Shown here: positions 9,206 to 18,301 of the stretch, one piece after another
Position numbering within the stretch: the first letter of the stretch is position 1
Layout: each line of letters begins with the position of its first letter
NCBI RefSeq assembly: GCF_000981385.1
Contig: NZ_LATZ01000003.1
Coordinates: 1-64,000, forward strand
Length of the DNA stretch: 64,000 nucleotides
Source of the DNA: Bacillus sp. SA1-12
Lineage (GTDB): Bacteria; Bacillota; Bacilli; Bacillales; Bacillaceae
Reading direction: 5' to 3'
Made by a program: the position numbers and the translations under genes
Notes under the pieces: generated by a model
The model's input: only the letters and a program-made list of their open reading frames with translations
Database searches by the model: none
What the model was told of the DNA's origin: nothing

Positions 9206-9931
9206 GTGATTGACAAAAATTCTCCTCTTCCTTTGTATTATCAGTTAGAAGAGCAAATTAAAAAAACGATCGAATCTGAACAATTAAGGCCTGGAGACGC
9301 TCTGCCTTCAGAACGTGAGCTTTCCGAAAGCTATCAAATAAGCCGTATGACGGTGAGACAAGCGATTACAAACTTAGTAAATAAAGGCTATCTTTTTAGA
9401 GAAAAAGGAAAAGGGACCTTTGTATCACATCAAAAGTTCGAACAAAACTTACAAGGTCTTACTAGTTTTACTGAGGATATGAAAGCGCGTAATCTAGTGC
9501 CAGGAAATAAATTATTGCATTTTGAAATATACCCTGCCGATCCAGATATAAAGGAACGACTTTCTTTAGATGATGAGGAGCTTATTTATAAAATAAAACG
9601 GCTCCGACTAGCAAATGATGAACCAATTGCGCTAGAAACAAGCTTTTTGCCAGTTAAGCTTGTACCTGGATTAACCCCGGATATTTTAGAAGAATCGTTA
9701 TACACCTATATCGAAAATGAATTGCGATTAAACATCGGGCATGCTACCCAAACAGTTGAAGCAGCGCTTGTTAATGAAGAGGATATTAAACATTTAAAGA
9801 TAAAAAAGGGTGTCCCGGTTTTACTTATTCAACGGGAGACATATTTAGAAAACGGTACACCGTTGGAACTTGTCAGATCATCTTATCGCGCAGATAAATA
9901 TAAATTTAAAATTGATATTGAAAGAAAATAA
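9206..9931 (+). CDS. nagR: GntR/HutC-family repressor NagR
   Basis: This is the probable repressor of the nag genes. The 241 residues have an N-terminal winged helix (LPSERELSESYQISRMTVRQAITNLVNKGYLFREKGKGTFV, about 30-75) and a C-terminal UTRA effector domain beginning with LQGLTSFTEDMKARNL. It resembles B. subtilis NagR (YvoA) in length and in both domains. The effector of that protein is glucosamine-6-P or GlcNAc-6-P. The start is GTG at 9206 after GAAAGGAGATT. The two TGGTATAGACA operators between nagA and nagP are the expected targets. It is followed by a terminator at 9937-9984. Confidence 0.92.
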   Translation: MIDKNSPLPLYYQLEEQIKKTIESEQLRPGDALPSERELSESYQISRMTVRQAITNLVNKGYLFREKGKGTFVSHQKFEQNLQGLTSFTEDMKARNLVPGNKLLHFEIYPADPDIKERLSLDDEELIYKIKRLRLANDEPIALETSFLPVKLVPGLTPDILEESLYTYIENELRLNIGHATQTVEAALVNEEDIKHLKIKKGVPVLLIQRETYLENGTPLELVRSSYRADKYKFKIDIERK

Positions 9932-9936
9932 TTGGT

Positions 9937-9984
9937 GCTGAGACTTGACTCAAGATAATTTTGAGTAGGCCTCAGCTTTTTATT
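9937..9984 (+). terminator. terminator after nagR
   Basis: GCTGAG...GACTCAA pairs imperfectly with TTGAGT...CTCAGC around a short AT loop, followed by TTTTTATTT. Confidence 0.65.
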
Positions 9985-10135
9985 TCTTTAGCTAAATAAA
10001 ACTGCCTGTTGAGTTATGCTGCAGATGCTGATCTAAAAAGGGTGTTCTGGGAGAATCTTCAGTGCTTATGCACGTGCTTAGTTCTCGCCTGTCCCGGTTT
10101 CCTCATGTGCCTCGCACCAAACGCTCTACCATAAA

Positions 10136-10436
10136 TTATTTTGTTCCCAATGCAAACTGCTTGATTCGATTGCTATACGTCTGTATTAATTTCATATTAT
10201 GTTCATCAGCCCCTGCGATATTGCCATTTAAAATTGGCGGTTCTACTATTCATGCATCTGCCATTATTTTTATTGACTCGGCTATTGTCCCGTTTAGCAT
10301 TGATGCTCCAACTAAACAACCGTTGAGGTAAGGTTGAACGGAACCTTTTCCTTTTCATAGGTGAGAAGGGCATCTCCCTTTGCGGAAAAATTATTAAGAA
10401 CAAGATCACCAATATCAGCGAGGTATTTTTCGCTTT
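10136..10436 (-). pseudogene. decayed gene remnant of unknown family
   Basis: Minus-strand translation of this stretch gives protein-like sequence broken by a frameshift and stop codons. One frame reads SEKYLADIGDLVLNNFSAKG and goes on to KVPFNLTSTVV (about 10436-10320). The next frame continues with NGCLVGASMLNGTIAESIKI, then after an in-frame [23 protein letters not shown], and stops at 10136. The residue usage looks like a real cytoplasmic protein with no intact start. The family was not recognised. The rest of the 605-bp gap 9932-10536 holds the nagR terminator, no other recognisable content and, at its end, the operator of the next gene. Confidence 0.45.
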
Positions 10437-10494
10437 AATGCCTTGATGATCTGGCAAAGAAATGAAAAGATAAAGTTGTTTATTATAAAATACA

Positions 10495-10516
10495 ATTGTA
10501 TACTATATTATACAAT
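10495..10516 (+). promoter_or_regulatory. inverted repeat, probable operator of the XRE-cupin regulator
   Basis: ATTGTATA (10495-10502) and TATACAAT (10509-10516) form a perfect 8-bp inverted repeat with a 6-bp spacer. It lies 20 bp before the regulator start, in an AT-rich stretch that could also serve as the -10 region. This position fits autoregulation. Confidence 0.5.
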
Positions 10517-10536
10517 GAGCCGTAATAGGAGGTAAC

Positions 10537-11088
10537 ATGAAACCCATTCAAAAACAAATTGCTGAAAATTTGAAAAGGATAAGAAAATTGAGAGGGTATA
10601 GCTATGACCAGCTTGCCGCTTTAACAAGTGTAAGCAAGGGGATGCTTTCACAAATTGAAAAAGGGGAATCAAGCCCGACTGTAAATACTTTATGGAAAAT
10701 AGCGAATGGATTACAGGTTTCTTTTTCCTCATTAGTTGAGGAGGCAGTACCTGCCGTTTCAGTTGTTCGTCTTGATCAGAAGGCGGCGGTTACTGAAAAT
10801 GATGAGCTTTTTCAGGTATATCCTTATTTTCCCTTTGATTCCTCAAAAAAGTTTGAAATTTACTTTATGGAACTTATGCCAGGATGTAAACATACTTCTG
10901 AACGACACCATGGAAGTGTGGAAGAATATATCCTTGTATGTGAAGGGGAAATAACGATCTCGATCCATGATGAGGATTATTCCTTAAAAAAAGGTGATTC
11001 GATGAGATTTCAGGCAAATCAGTCTCATACCTATGCAAATCATATAGATAAAACAACAAGTTGTTATTTATTGATCTATTATCCGTAA
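10537..11088 (+). CDS. XRE-family regulator with C-terminal cupin domain
   Basis: This is a transcription factor probably controlling the adjacent azlC-azlD exporter. The 183 residues comprise an N-terminal helix-turn-helix (IRKLRGYSYDQLAALTSVSKGMLSQIEKG, about 15-45) and a C-terminal cupin barrel (about 105-180). The barrel carries HTSERHHGSVEEYILVCEGEI and the second cupin motif KKGDSMRFQANQSHTYAN. Such proteins usually bind a small-molecule effector in the cupin. The ribosome site TAGGAGGTAAC is ideal. A perfect inverted repeat lies just upstream. azlC begins 23 nt downstream, so they are likely co-transcribed. The effector is unknown; an amino acid is plausible from context. Confidence 0.85.
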   Translation: MKPIQKQIAENLKRIRKLRGYSYDQLAALTSVSKGMLSQIEKGESSPTVNTLWKIANGLQVSFSSLVEEAVPAVSVVRLDQKAAVTENDELFQVYPYFPFDSSKKFEIYFMELMPGCKHTSERHHGSVEEYILVCEGEITISIHDEDYSLKKGDSMRFQANQSHTYANHIDKTTSCYLLIYYP

Positions 11089-11111
11089 ATCGAATAAAAG
11101 GAGGCAGGAGA

Positions 11112-11837
11112 GTGGCAACAACAACATTTGTTAAAAAGCAGTCTCATTTTATGTCAGGGGTGCAGGGAGGATTAAGCATAGCGATTGGATATATGCCGGT
11201 TGCATTAACCTTTGGGCTGCTTTCAAAATCAACCGGGCTGTCTCTATCAGAAACCGTATTGATGAGTTTAATTGTTTTTGCAGGTGCTTCACAATATATT
11301 TCACTAAGCTTATTAACTGTTGGGACGGGTGTAATCGAAATCATTTTTACCACCTTTATTGTAAATATTCGCCATTTTTTAATGTCGGCTTCTATAAGTG
11401 AGAAGGTTGAGGATGATTCACTTTGGCAAAAGGCGCTTTATTCATTTGGATTAACAGATGAAACCTTTACAGTGGCTTCAACTAGAGAAGGAACCGTAAG
11501 CTCAGGCTATTTATTTGGGTTAATGCTTATTTCATATGCCAGCTGGGTTGTGAATTCCGGTATTGGCTTCGTCATAGGCGCAAGCCTTCCGACGACCGTG
11601 CAAGAAAGTATGAGTGTTGCCTTATACGCTATGTTTATCGGGTTGTTAATCCCGTCATTGAAAAAACAGCGTAAGGTGCTGTATCTGGCTGTAGTGGCAG
11701 CGATTTTTAACTCACTCTGTTATGCAACACAAGTGATCTCAACAGGCTGGTCCATCGTTTTATCAACATTGTTATCAGCTGTATTAGTGGAACTCTTTTA
11801 CTTAAAGGATGCAAAAGAGGTGAATCAGTATGAATAA
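11112..11837 (+). CDS. azlC: AzlC-family branched-chain amino acid exporter, large subunit
   Basis: AzlC and AzlD form a two-component exporter; in B. subtilis it confers 4-azaleucine resistance. The 241-residue product is hydrophobic, with the family signature GVQGGLSIAIGYMPVALTFGLLS at the N-terminus, FAGASQYISLSLL and the NIRHFLMSASIS stretch. GTG at 11112 follows AAAGGAGGCAGGAG; the in-frame extension to 11061 overlaps the regulator gene and lacks a ribosome site. The gene overlaps azlD by 8 nt. Substrate assignment beyond branched-chain amino acids or analogues is by family only. Confidence 0.9.
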   Translation: MATTTFVKKQSHFMSGVQGGLSIAIGYMPVALTFGLLSKSTGLSLSETVLMSLIVFAGASQYISLSLLTVGTGVIEIIFTTFIVNIRHFLMSASISEKVEDDSLWQKALYSFGLTDETFTVASTREGTVSSGYLFGLMLISYASWVVNSGIGFVIGASLPTTVQESMSVALYAMFIGLLIPSLKKQRKVLYLAVVAAIFNSLCYATQVISTGWSIVLSTLLSAVLVELFYLKDAKEVNQYE

Positions 11838-12138
11838 CACCATTTTGTTTATGATTATTGGAATGGGGCTTGTTACATATATCCCGCGAATGATTCCATT
11901 AGTTGTTTTAAGTAAGTTAAAGTTGCCAAATTTTGTGCAAAATATATTAAAGAATGTCCCATTTGCGACTTTAGGAGCTTTAATTGTTCCAGGTATATTT
12001 CTTATTAGTGATGATGTCATGTTTGGGATTATAGGTGCTATAGCGGCAACTCTTATTGCCTTTACTGGAGCAAATGTGATTCTTGTCGTAATGGGCTCAA
12101 TCGGTACGTTAGTTTTGTACAGTATGATCGTTGCCTAG
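11830..12138 (+). CDS. azlD: AzlD-family exporter small subunit
   Basis: A 102-residue, four-helix membrane protein that partners AzlC. Recognisable features are the N-terminal GLVTYIPRMIPLVVL and the central NVPFATLGALIVPGIF. Its start overlaps the end of azlC, with AAAGAGGTGAATC as ribosome site, indicating coupled translation. It closes the XRE-azlC-azlD operon. Confidence 0.9.
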   Translation: MNNTILFMIIGMGLVTYIPRMIPLVVLSKLKLPNFVQNILKNVPFATLGALIVPGIFLISDDVMFGIIGAIAATLIAFTGANVILVVMGSIGTLVLYSMIVA

Positions 12139-12261
12139 CAAATGATTCTCCTCATAAATGAGAAGGTAGAATGATGGAAATGCTTGCCCTTTTCATGTTC
12201 TAATTAAAGGAGTTTAACACTACACTAGAATAAAGAGCTTGTTTTAGGGGGGGATGGACTG

Positions 12262-13533
12262 TTGAGAAAATGGTTAACACGGTCGATCGTGTTGTATTTT
12301 TTATATGGTTTAATTGTTTATTGGTATCTATTTATTTTTTCACAATCTGGTGTCCCAGCCCCTTATGAGGGAACATCAGCAGACCCTGCAACATTTATGT
12401 CGGGAAGAGAATTGATTTTATCAGAGGAATATTCAACGAAAAGAAACTTTCTTTATTTTGTTACAATGCCATTTGAATGGTTTTTATTATTTGTTTTTCT
12501 TATCACTGGTTTTTCAAAGAAAATGCAGGAATGGTCTAATGCGACTTCGCGATTTTTCAGCTTGCAATCGGCCGTCTATTTCTTTTGGCTCTCTCTTTTT
12601 GTAACAATCATTTCTTTCCCGGTTGAGTGGATTGGGTATCAGATTTCGAAGGCGTACAATATTACCACTCAGTCGTTTTCAGCATGGATGAAAGATCAGC
12701 TCATCGATTTTTGGTTGAATTATGCTTTAATGACTGTGATTGTAATAGTTTTGTACGGACTGATTAAACGATTTGAGAAAAAATGGTGGTTGTATGCATG
12801 GCTGCTTTCAATTCCGTTTTCCCTGTTTCTTATGTTTGTTCAGCCGATCGTGATAGATCCTTTATACAATGATTTTTATCCATTGAAAAACAAGGAGCTT
12901 GAGGAGGAAATTCTACATTTAGCTGCAAAAGCGGATATTCCGGCTGAACATGTTTATGAAGTAAATATGTCTGAAAAAACAAATGCACTTAATGCTTATG
13001 TTAACGGAATAGGATCTAACTCCAGAATTGTTTTATGGGATACAACATTAAATCGGTTGGGTGAAGATGAAATATTATTTATCATGGCCCATGAAATGGG
13101 ACACTATGTGATGAACCATATTTATGTTGGTATAGCAGGCTATTTGATTTTAAGCCTATTTGGATTATATTTGATCCACCTGATGATGAAGACAATTATA
13201 AAGAAATGTGGAAAACTGCTCCACATTAAATCAATGAAAGAATTAACAGCGTTTCCGTTATTTTTAATTCTTTTAGGTGTCCTTACGTTTGCTTCAAGCC
13301 CGATAGTAAACACAGTTTCTAGGTATCAGGAAAAATCTGCTGATATGTATGCAATTGAAATGACACAGAATCATGAAGCGGCTGTAAGCTCGTTTCAGGA
13401 ATTAGCAAGGGCTGGCTTAAGTCAGGTGAATCCGCCGGCTTTAGTTAAGATTTTCCGCTACACCCACCCTACGATGCTTGAGCGGATTCTCTACTTAGAA
13501 GAACACGGTAAAAAAGGGAAAGACAACGAATAA
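12262..13533 (+). CDS. yhfN: M48-family membrane zinc metallopeptidase (YhfN-like)
   Basis: A Ste24/CAAX-protease-like integral membrane metalloprotease of 423 residues. The zinc motif is HEMGH (277-281) in IMAHEMGHYVMNH, and the third zinc ligand is probably the glutamate in YQEKSADMYAIE. Hydrophobic segments occur near residues 10-30, 70-90, 105-130, 155-175, 185-200, 285-310 and 330-355. It resembles B. subtilis YhfN, which lies in the same neighbourhood of that genome. The start is TTG with GGGGGGGATGG upstream. Natural substrates are unknown; the family processes or degrades membrane proteins and peptides. A terminator follows at 13538. Confidence 0.88.
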   Translation: MRKWLTRSIVLYFLYGLIVYWYLFIFSQSGVPAPYEGTSADPATFMSGRELILSEEYSTKRNFLYFVTMPFEWFLLFVFLITGFSKKMQEWSNATSRFFSLQSAVYFFWLSLFVTIISFPVEWIGYQISKAYNITTQSFSAWMKDQLIDFWLNYALMTVIVIVLYGLIKRFEKKWWLYAWLLSIPFSLFLMFVQPIVIDPLYNDFYPLKNKELEEEILHLAAKADIPAEHVYEVNMSEKTNALNAYVNGIGSNSRIVLWDTTLNRLGEDEILFIMAHEMGHYVMNHIYVGIAGYLILSLFGLYLIHLMMKTIIKKCGKLLHIKSMKELTAFPLFLILLGVLTFASSPIVNTVSRYQEKSADMYAIEMTQNHEAAVSSFQELARAGLSQVNPPALVKIFRYTHPTMLERILYLEEHGKKGKDNE

Positions 13534-13537
13534 CAAG

Positions 13538-13568
13538 GATCTGGTGATAAAAAGCCAGGTCTTTTTTG
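13538..13568 (+). terminator. terminator after yhfN
   Basis: GATCTGG pairs with CCAGGTC (one G-U) around GTGATAAAAAG, followed by six T residues. Confidence 0.8.
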
Positions 13569-13740
13569 TGTGGAAATTTCGATTTATAACAGAGCTAACC
13601 CCCGCAAAAAAGGCCTGTCCAAAAAATTTTTTGAAATTTATTTAAAGAAAATTGTTCCATTTTTTATTTATCTGTTATATATTAGTTTTAGAAATAACAA
13701 TCTGTATTATAACAATAATAAGTGAGGTGTTCTTTCAAAC

Positions 13741-15330
13741 ATGGCAACACAAATGTCTGGCTGTAAAATAATTGGAGAGATTACAAATGAATTTCACCAT
13801 GTGTTAACAGAAGAAGCGATGCAATTTATTGAAAAGCTTGAAAGAAATTTTGGCACCCGAAGAAATGAATTATTACAGCGAAGAATCGAACGTCAGCGGG
13901 AAATTGACCAAGGTAAATTCCCTTGTTTTTTACCTGAAACAGAGCATATTCGCAACGGAGATTGGAAAGTAGCACCGATTCCGGAAGACCTTCAAGATCG
14001 TCGGGTTGAAATTACCGGACCAGTTGACCGTAAAATGGTCATCAATGCGTTAAACTCAGGGGCAAAAGTGTTCATGGCTGATTTTGAGGATGCAACATCC
14101 CCGAGTTGGGAAAATGTTATGAGCGGGCAGGTTAATTTAAAAGATGCTGTTCGCAGAACGATTTCCTTTGAAAATGAAAACGGTAAAATCTATCAGCTGA
14201 ATGAAGAGATCGCTACATTAAAGGTAAGGCCACGGGGCTGGCATCTAGAGGAAAAGCATATAGAGCTTGAGGGAAAAAGGGTTTCTGCAAGCTTAGTAGA
14301 TTTCGGATTATTCTTTTTTCATAATGCCAAGTATCTGATAAAACGGGGCAGCGCACCTTATTTTTATTTACCTAAAATGGAAAACCACCTTGAGGCGAGA
14401 CTTTGGAATGATGTTTTTTGCTTCGCACAAGATGAATTAAATATTCCGAGAGGCACGATAAAAGCAACAGTTTTAATTGAAACCATTATGGCTGCATTTG
14501 AAATGGATGAAATTCTTTATGAGTTAAAAGAACATTCTGCAGGGTTAAACTGTGGCCGCTGGGATTATATATTTAGCTATTTAAAGAAACTTAAAAACTG
14601 TGAAACTGTTATCCTGCCAGATCGGGCACAGGTAACTATGACTGTTGGATTTATGAAATCCTACTCACTGCTTGCGATTCAAACTTGTCACAAACGTAAC
14701 GCTCATGCAATGGGGGGAATGGCTGCGCAAATACCGATTAAACATAATCCAGAGGCAAATGAACAAGCTTTTGAAAAAGTTCGAGCTGATAAAGAGCGTG
14801 AAGCAACAGATGGCCATGACGGGACATGGGTTGCCCATCCAGCGCTTGTAAAAGTAGCTATGAAAGTATTCGATAGGCATATGAAAACACCAAACCAAAT
14901 TCATCGCAAACGGGAGGATGTTATAGTAAAGGCTGAGGATTTACTGGAGGTACCGGATGGAACGATTACAGAATCAGGAGTAAGAACAAATATCGATGTT
15001 GGTATCCGTTATCTTGCTTCATGGCTAAGCGGAAGGGGGGCTGCACCTATTCATCATTTAATGGAGGATGCCGCAACCGCAGAAATCTCACGTGCTCAAG
15101 TGTGGCAATGGATCAGACATGCACGGGGGATCCTTGATGATGGAAGGAAGCTGACTTTTGAACTTTATGAGCAATTAAGAGATGAAGAGATTAGGAAAAT
15201 GCAAGAAGAACTCGGCGAAACAGTCTTCCAAAAGGGGAAATTTAACGAAGCGATTGCAGTGTTTGATGAGCTTGTGAAGAGTGATGTATTTATTGATTTT
15301 CTCACAATACCAAGTTATGAAAAACTTTAG
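13741..15330 (+). CDS. aceB: malate synthase A
   Basis: Condenses glyoxylate with acetyl-CoA to malate, the second glyoxylate-shunt reaction. The 529-residue length is standard for the A isoform. The family signature [16 protein letters not shown] is present around residues 262-277. The catalytic arginine region is KVRPRGWHL, the metal-binding acids lie in [11 protein letters not shown] and the GRWDYIF segment, and [10 protein letters not shown] contains the conserved glycine loop. A GTGAGGTG ribosome site lies 12 nt upstream. It precedes aceA by 87 nt in a probable aceB-aceA operon. B. subtilis lacks this pair, while some other Bacillus species have it. Confidence 0.96.
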   Translation: MATQMSGCKIIGEITNEFHHVLTEEAMQFIEKLERNFGTRRNELLQRRIERQREIDQGKFPCFLPETEHIRNGDWKVAPIPEDLQDRRVEITGPVDRKMVINALNSGAKVFMADFEDATSPSWENVMSGQVNLKDAVRRTISFENENGKIYQLNEEIATLKVRPRGWHLEEKHIELEGKRVSASLVDFGLFFFHNAKYLIKRGSAPYFYLPKMENHLEARLWNDVFCFAQDELNIPRGTIKATVLIETIMAAFEMDEILYELKEHSAGLNCGRWDYIFSYLKKLKNCETVILPDRAQVTMTVGFMKSYSLLAIQTCHKRNAHAMGGMAAQIPIKHNPEANEQAFEKVRADKEREATDGHDGTWVAHPALVKVAMKVFDRHMKTPNQIHRKREDVIVKAEDLLEVPDGTITESGVRTNIDVGIRYLASWLSGRGAAPIHHLMEDAATAEISRAQVWQWIRHARGILDDGRKLTFELYEQLRDEEIRKMQEELGETVFQKGKFNEAIAVFDELVKSDVFIDFLTIPSYEKL

Positions 15331-15417
15331 TTCTTTATCGAGAGCTGCAGGGTAGTCTGTTAAACTATCCGACTATCCATATAAATAAAACTAGAATAAA
15401 TAATGGGGGAATGGGAA

Positions 15418-16698
15418 ATGAACGGTCAAAGAATAATAGCATTACGAGAAAGCTGGGAATTCGATAAGCGATGGGAAGGGATTACCCGCCCATACAGTGC
15501 GGAAGAGGTTATTCGGTTAAGGGGTTCCATTGAAATTGAACATACTTTAGCCAGGAAAGGGGCAGAAAAGCTTTGGAATTACCTGCAAACCGAGGATTAC
15601 ATCCATGCATTAGGCGCGTTAACAGGAAACCAGGCAGTACAGCAGGTGAAAGCAGGGCTAAAAGCAATATACTTAAGCGGGTGGCAGGTTGCTGCAGATG
15701 CAAACCTTTCCGGAAATATGTACCCTGATCAAAGCTTATACCCGGCAAACAGTGTGCCACATGTTGTAAAACGGATTAATCAAGCGCTTCAGCGTGCCGA
15801 TCAAATTCAGCATATTGAAGGAGAGGGAAATATTGATTGGTTTGCTCCGATTGTTGCCGATGCAGAAGCGGGCTTTGGCGGTCAGTTAAATGTATTCGAA
15901 TTAATGAAATCAATGATTGAAGCAGGTGCAGCGGGTGTACATTTTGAGGACCAATTATCCTCTGAGAAAAAATGCGGACACTTAGGCGGAAAAGTATTGC
16001 TTCCTACACAAACAGCTGTAAAAAATCTTATCTCTGCACGATTGGCTGCAGATGTAATGGGTACGCCAACCATCATCATTGCACGTACAGATGCGGATGC
16101 TGCGGATTTAATTACAAGTGACATTGATCCGATTGATCGAGAATTTATTATTGGTGAACGGACTGTGGAAGGTTTTTATCGAACTCGTGCCGGCATTGAT
16201 CAAGCCATTAGCAGAGGACTTGCTTATGCACCATATGCAGATTTAATTTGGTGTGAAACGTCTGAACCAAACTTGGAACAAGCACAAAAATTTGCTGATG
16301 CGATTCATGAAAAGTTCCCTGGAAAATTATTAGCTTATAATTGTTCACCATCATTTAACTGGAAGAAAAAACTTGATGATAAAACAATCGCAAACTTCCA
16401 AAAAGATATTGCGAAAATGGGCTATAAATTCCAATTCGTAACACTTGCAGGCTTCCACTCTCTTAACTATAGCATGTTCGAACTTGCCAGAGGCTACCGT
16501 GACCGGGGCATGGCAGCTTATTCAGAACTGCAGCAACGTGAATTTAACAGCGAGGTATATGGTTACACTGCAACAAGACATCAACGTGAAGTTGGAACCG
16601 GGTACTTTGATGAAGTGGCTCAAACGATTTTTGGAGGTACATCTTCAACAACTGCATTGAAGGGATCTACGGAAACAGAGCAGTTTACGGAAGCTTAA
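15418..16698 (+). CDS. aceA: isocitrate lyase
   Basis: Cleaves isocitrate to glyoxylate and succinate, so the cell can grow on acetate or fatty acids; this complements the acyl-CoA ligase and thiolase in the window. The 426-residue protein shows the signature KKCGHLGGK with the catalytic cysteine, [22 protein letters not shown], and [14 protein letters not shown] at 15418 has GGGGGA 7 nt upstream. An in-frame ATG at 15403 would use none, so the shorter protein is chosen. The 207-bp region after it contains the palindrome at 16851-16893. Confidence 0.96.
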   Translation: MNGQRIIALRESWEFDKRWEGITRPYSAEEVIRLRGSIEIEHTLARKGAEKLWNYLQTEDYIHALGALTGNQAVQQVKAGLKAIYLSGWQVAADANLSGNMYPDQSLYPANSVPHVVKRINQALQRADQIQHIEGEGNIDWFAPIVADAEAGFGGQLNVFELMKSMIEAGAAGVHFEDQLSSEKKCGHLGGKVLLPTQTAVKNLISARLAADVMGTPTIIIARTDADAADLITSDIDPIDREFIIGERTVEGFYRTRAGIDQAISRGLAYAPYADLIWCETSEPNLEQAQKFADAIHEKFPGKLLAYNCSPSFNWKKKLDDKTIANFQKDIAKMGYKFQFVTLAGFHSLNYSMFELARGYRDRGMAAYSELQQREFNSEVYGYTATRHQREVGTGYFDEVAQTIFGGTSSTTALKGSTETEQFTEA

Positions 16699-16850
16699 TA
16701 TTGAAATGGGGGACAGTTTTCACTAGTACCAATGATGAGTGTTTTTCTCCGAATTTGAGGCTCAATTATAGCTGAACAGCTTACAAACGCCAGTTTAATA
16801 AGGAAGGATCCCTGATTTCGCGGGGGTGAATAGAACAAAGGGACATAAAT

Positions 16851-16893
16851 ATTCGGGACAGTCCCTTAAAACATCTAAGAGACTGTCCCGAAT
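16851..16893. repeat. perfect palindromic hairpin between convergent genes
   Basis: ATTCGGGACAGTC (16851-16863) and GACTGTCCCGAAT (16881-16893) are exact reverse complements, giving a 13-bp stem with a 17-nt loop. It lies between the ends of aceA and the minus-strand stress gene, where a shared terminator is expected. Neither side has a strong T run. The GGGACAGTCC core is a common intergenic hairpin arm in Bacillaceae (from general knowledge). Confidence 0.6.
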
Positions 16894-16905
16894 AATCTGT
16901 ATCTA

Positions 16906-17514
16906 CTACTTTCTACCAATGTTTGCTCCTGCATTTACATCTCTATCCTTACCATTTGTCGTGGGATCACGATCTTCGTAGGTATTGTAATCATTATCGC
17001 GAATAACACTTCCTTCAACAGGTGTTGTATCCACCTCTGGAGGAATCGTTTTTTCGTTTATATAATTGTTGTCTTCTTTTTGATCAACGATAACTAGGAT
17101 TTTACCTTCTTTAACTGATGCGTCGTAGTGCTTTGCATCTTCTTCAGGAATTCCTAATCCAATAAGTGCTCCTGATAATCCGCCGACTCCTGCGCCTACA
17201 GCCGCACCGGTTAACGTTGCAGCAATAGGTCCCGCTGCTAAAATAGGTCCAATACCTGGAATGACAAGTGCTCCTACGCCTGCCAATAAACCAGTTAACC
17301 CGCCAAGTGTGCCTCCTGCTATTGCACCTGTTGCAGCTCCTTCACCTGCTGTTGTACCTGTCTCTTCTGTAATCGTGTCTACATCATCCTGATTTTTACT
17401 AATAACTGAGATATCTTCCGCTTTGTAGCCTTGTCTTTTTAAATCCTCTACAGCTGATATCGCTTCTTCTTCTGTATCAAAAATTCTAACAAAATGTTGA
17501 TTATGCTTGTCCAT
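16906..17514 (-). CDS. general stress protein with YflT/GsiB-17M-like domain
   Basis: A 202-residue protein. The N-terminal alpha/beta domain (about 1-50, FVRIFDTEEEAISAVEDLKRQGYKAEDISVIS) is typical of the YflT (general stress protein 17M) family. It is followed by a long Gly/Ala-rich amphipathic stretch (about 58-125) that could insert in or lie along the membrane. The C-terminal tail is polar and rich in Asp/Asn. The ribosome site is AAAGGAGGAA. A SigB-type promoter is visible upstream (17556-17582), which fits induction by general stress. Biochemical function is unknown for the family. Confidence 0.8.
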   Translation of the reverse strand: MDKHNQHFVRIFDTEEEAISAVEDLKRQGYKAEDISVISKNQDDVDTITEETGTTAGEGAATGAIAGGTLGGLTGLLAGVGALVIPGIGPILAAGPIAATLTGAAVGAGVGGLSGALIGLGIPEEDAKHYDASVKEGKILVIVDQKEDNNYINEKTIPPEVDTTPVEGSVIRDNDYNTYEDRDPTTNGKDRDVNAGANIGRK

Positions 17515-17555
17515 AAATATTCCTCCTTTTGGTTTTTTTATGTTCTATAACTCTT

Positions 17556-17582
17556 CTACCCATAATGGTCCACAAAATAAAC
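17556..17582 (-). promoter_or_regulatory. SigB-type promoter of the stress gene
   Basis: On the minus strand GTTTAT (17582-17577), a 15-bp spacer and GGGTAG (17561-17556) match the SigB consensus GTTTAA-N12-15-GGGTAT. It lies about 45 bp before the start codon. Confidence 0.6.
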
Positions 17583-17632
17583 CATTTATTTCGCTAAAAG
17601 TGCGGTCAGGGATTAGAATGATCGCTTATGGC

Positions 17633-17661
17633 AAAAAAATAAGACTGCCATATGGCAGCCC
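17633..17661 (-). terminator. terminator of the IDEAL-domain gene
   Basis: Read on the minus strand, GGCTGCC-ATAT-GGCAGTC forms a tight hairpin followed by TTATTTTTTT, immediately after the stop codon of the gene at 17662. Confidence 0.85.
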
Positions 17662-17898
17662 TTAACCTAGCTTACGCAGTACCTTGTATTCTTTTGATAG
17701 TTTCATAAATAATGTTTCGTTCTTCGTGTCAAGTGCATCATTAATACGTTCTTCTAGCAAAAATCGTTTCCTGTTAAACAACGCTTCATCTAAAACCATT
17801 TGAATATACATGTCTAATACAGGATGCTCGGATGGAACGTTTTTCATTGAATTGCGGGACTTCATGATCTCAGTGTAGGAAGACTTTTTATTTTTCAT
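17662..17898 (-). CDS. IDEAL-domain small protein
   Basis: A 78-residue protein. The C-terminal half (about 38-75) matches the IDEAL domain: a conserved LLEERINDALDTKNETLFMKLSKEY pattern, named after its core residues. In Bacillus such domains occur in small proteins and as tails on competence and stress-related proteins, where they seem to mediate protein contacts. The N-terminal part is basic and polar. A GGGGGTATC ribosome site and a dedicated terminator bracket it as a single-gene unit. It lies near comK, but no functional link is shown. Confidence 0.7.
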   Translation of the reverse strand: MKNKKSSYTEIMKSRNSMKNVPSEHPVLDMYIQMVLDEALFNRKRFLLEERINDALDTKNETLFMKLSKEYKVLRKLG

Positions 17899-18052
17899 GA
17901 AAGATACCCCCTGATGCCTTTTTTATATTGTATGGAATTAGGTACCGAAAATCAACCAAATAGTTAAAATTTTTAAAAAATTTAATAAGAATAATTTTGC
18001 CTTGTATGAAATACATTTAGTTGGATAAGCTAAATCAAAAGGGTGTGAAAAT

Positions 18053-18172
18053 ATGGAAAAGGAAAAAGATCTCGAGCTTTCCCCAACGGCATTGAATCCT
18101 CTGGTAGGAATCGAAAGCTTGAATGATAAAGATGAAAATGAAGAATTGGATGAACAAATAATGAAGGAATGA
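18053..18172 (+). CDS. small acidic protein, 39 residues
   Basis: A short gene starting at ATG 18053 with AAAGGGTGTG upstream and a strong terminator overlapping its stop. The product is acidic and polar: it begins MEKEKDLELS, continues TALNPLVGIESL and ends in a Glu/Asp-rich tail DENEELDEQIMKE. No signal peptide, membrane segment or cysteine is visible. The own ribosome site and terminator argue that it is real. The family was not recognised and no function is proposed. Confidence 0.6.
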   Translation: MEKEKDLELSPTALNPLVGIESLNDKDENEELDEQIMKE

Positions 18173-18207
18173 CTTCTTTACATAAATGTTAAGGAAGTCA
18201 TTTTTTT
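18168..18207 (+). terminator. terminator of the 39-residue gene
   Basis: AATGACTTC pairs perfectly with GAAGTCATT, extended inward by further pairs, and is followed by a run of seven T residues. It lies upstream of comK and separates it from the small gene. Confidence 0.85.
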
Positions 18208-18228
18208 ATGGAGATTTTGTAAATTTAT

Positions 18229-18241
18229 AAAATTTATTTTT
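18229..18241 (+). promoter_or_regulatory. possible ComK AT-box upstream of comK
   Basis: AAAATTTATTTTT fits the ComK AT-box AAAA-N5-TTTT exactly, 61 bp before the comK start. A K-box needs two such boxes at set spacing; only weak partners were seen, so this is tentative. Confidence 0.35.
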
Positions 18242-18301
18242 GTACATGCTAGATTGGAAATGTGATAAATTACCTATTGAAAAAGATAGAGGTGAAAGAT
18301 T

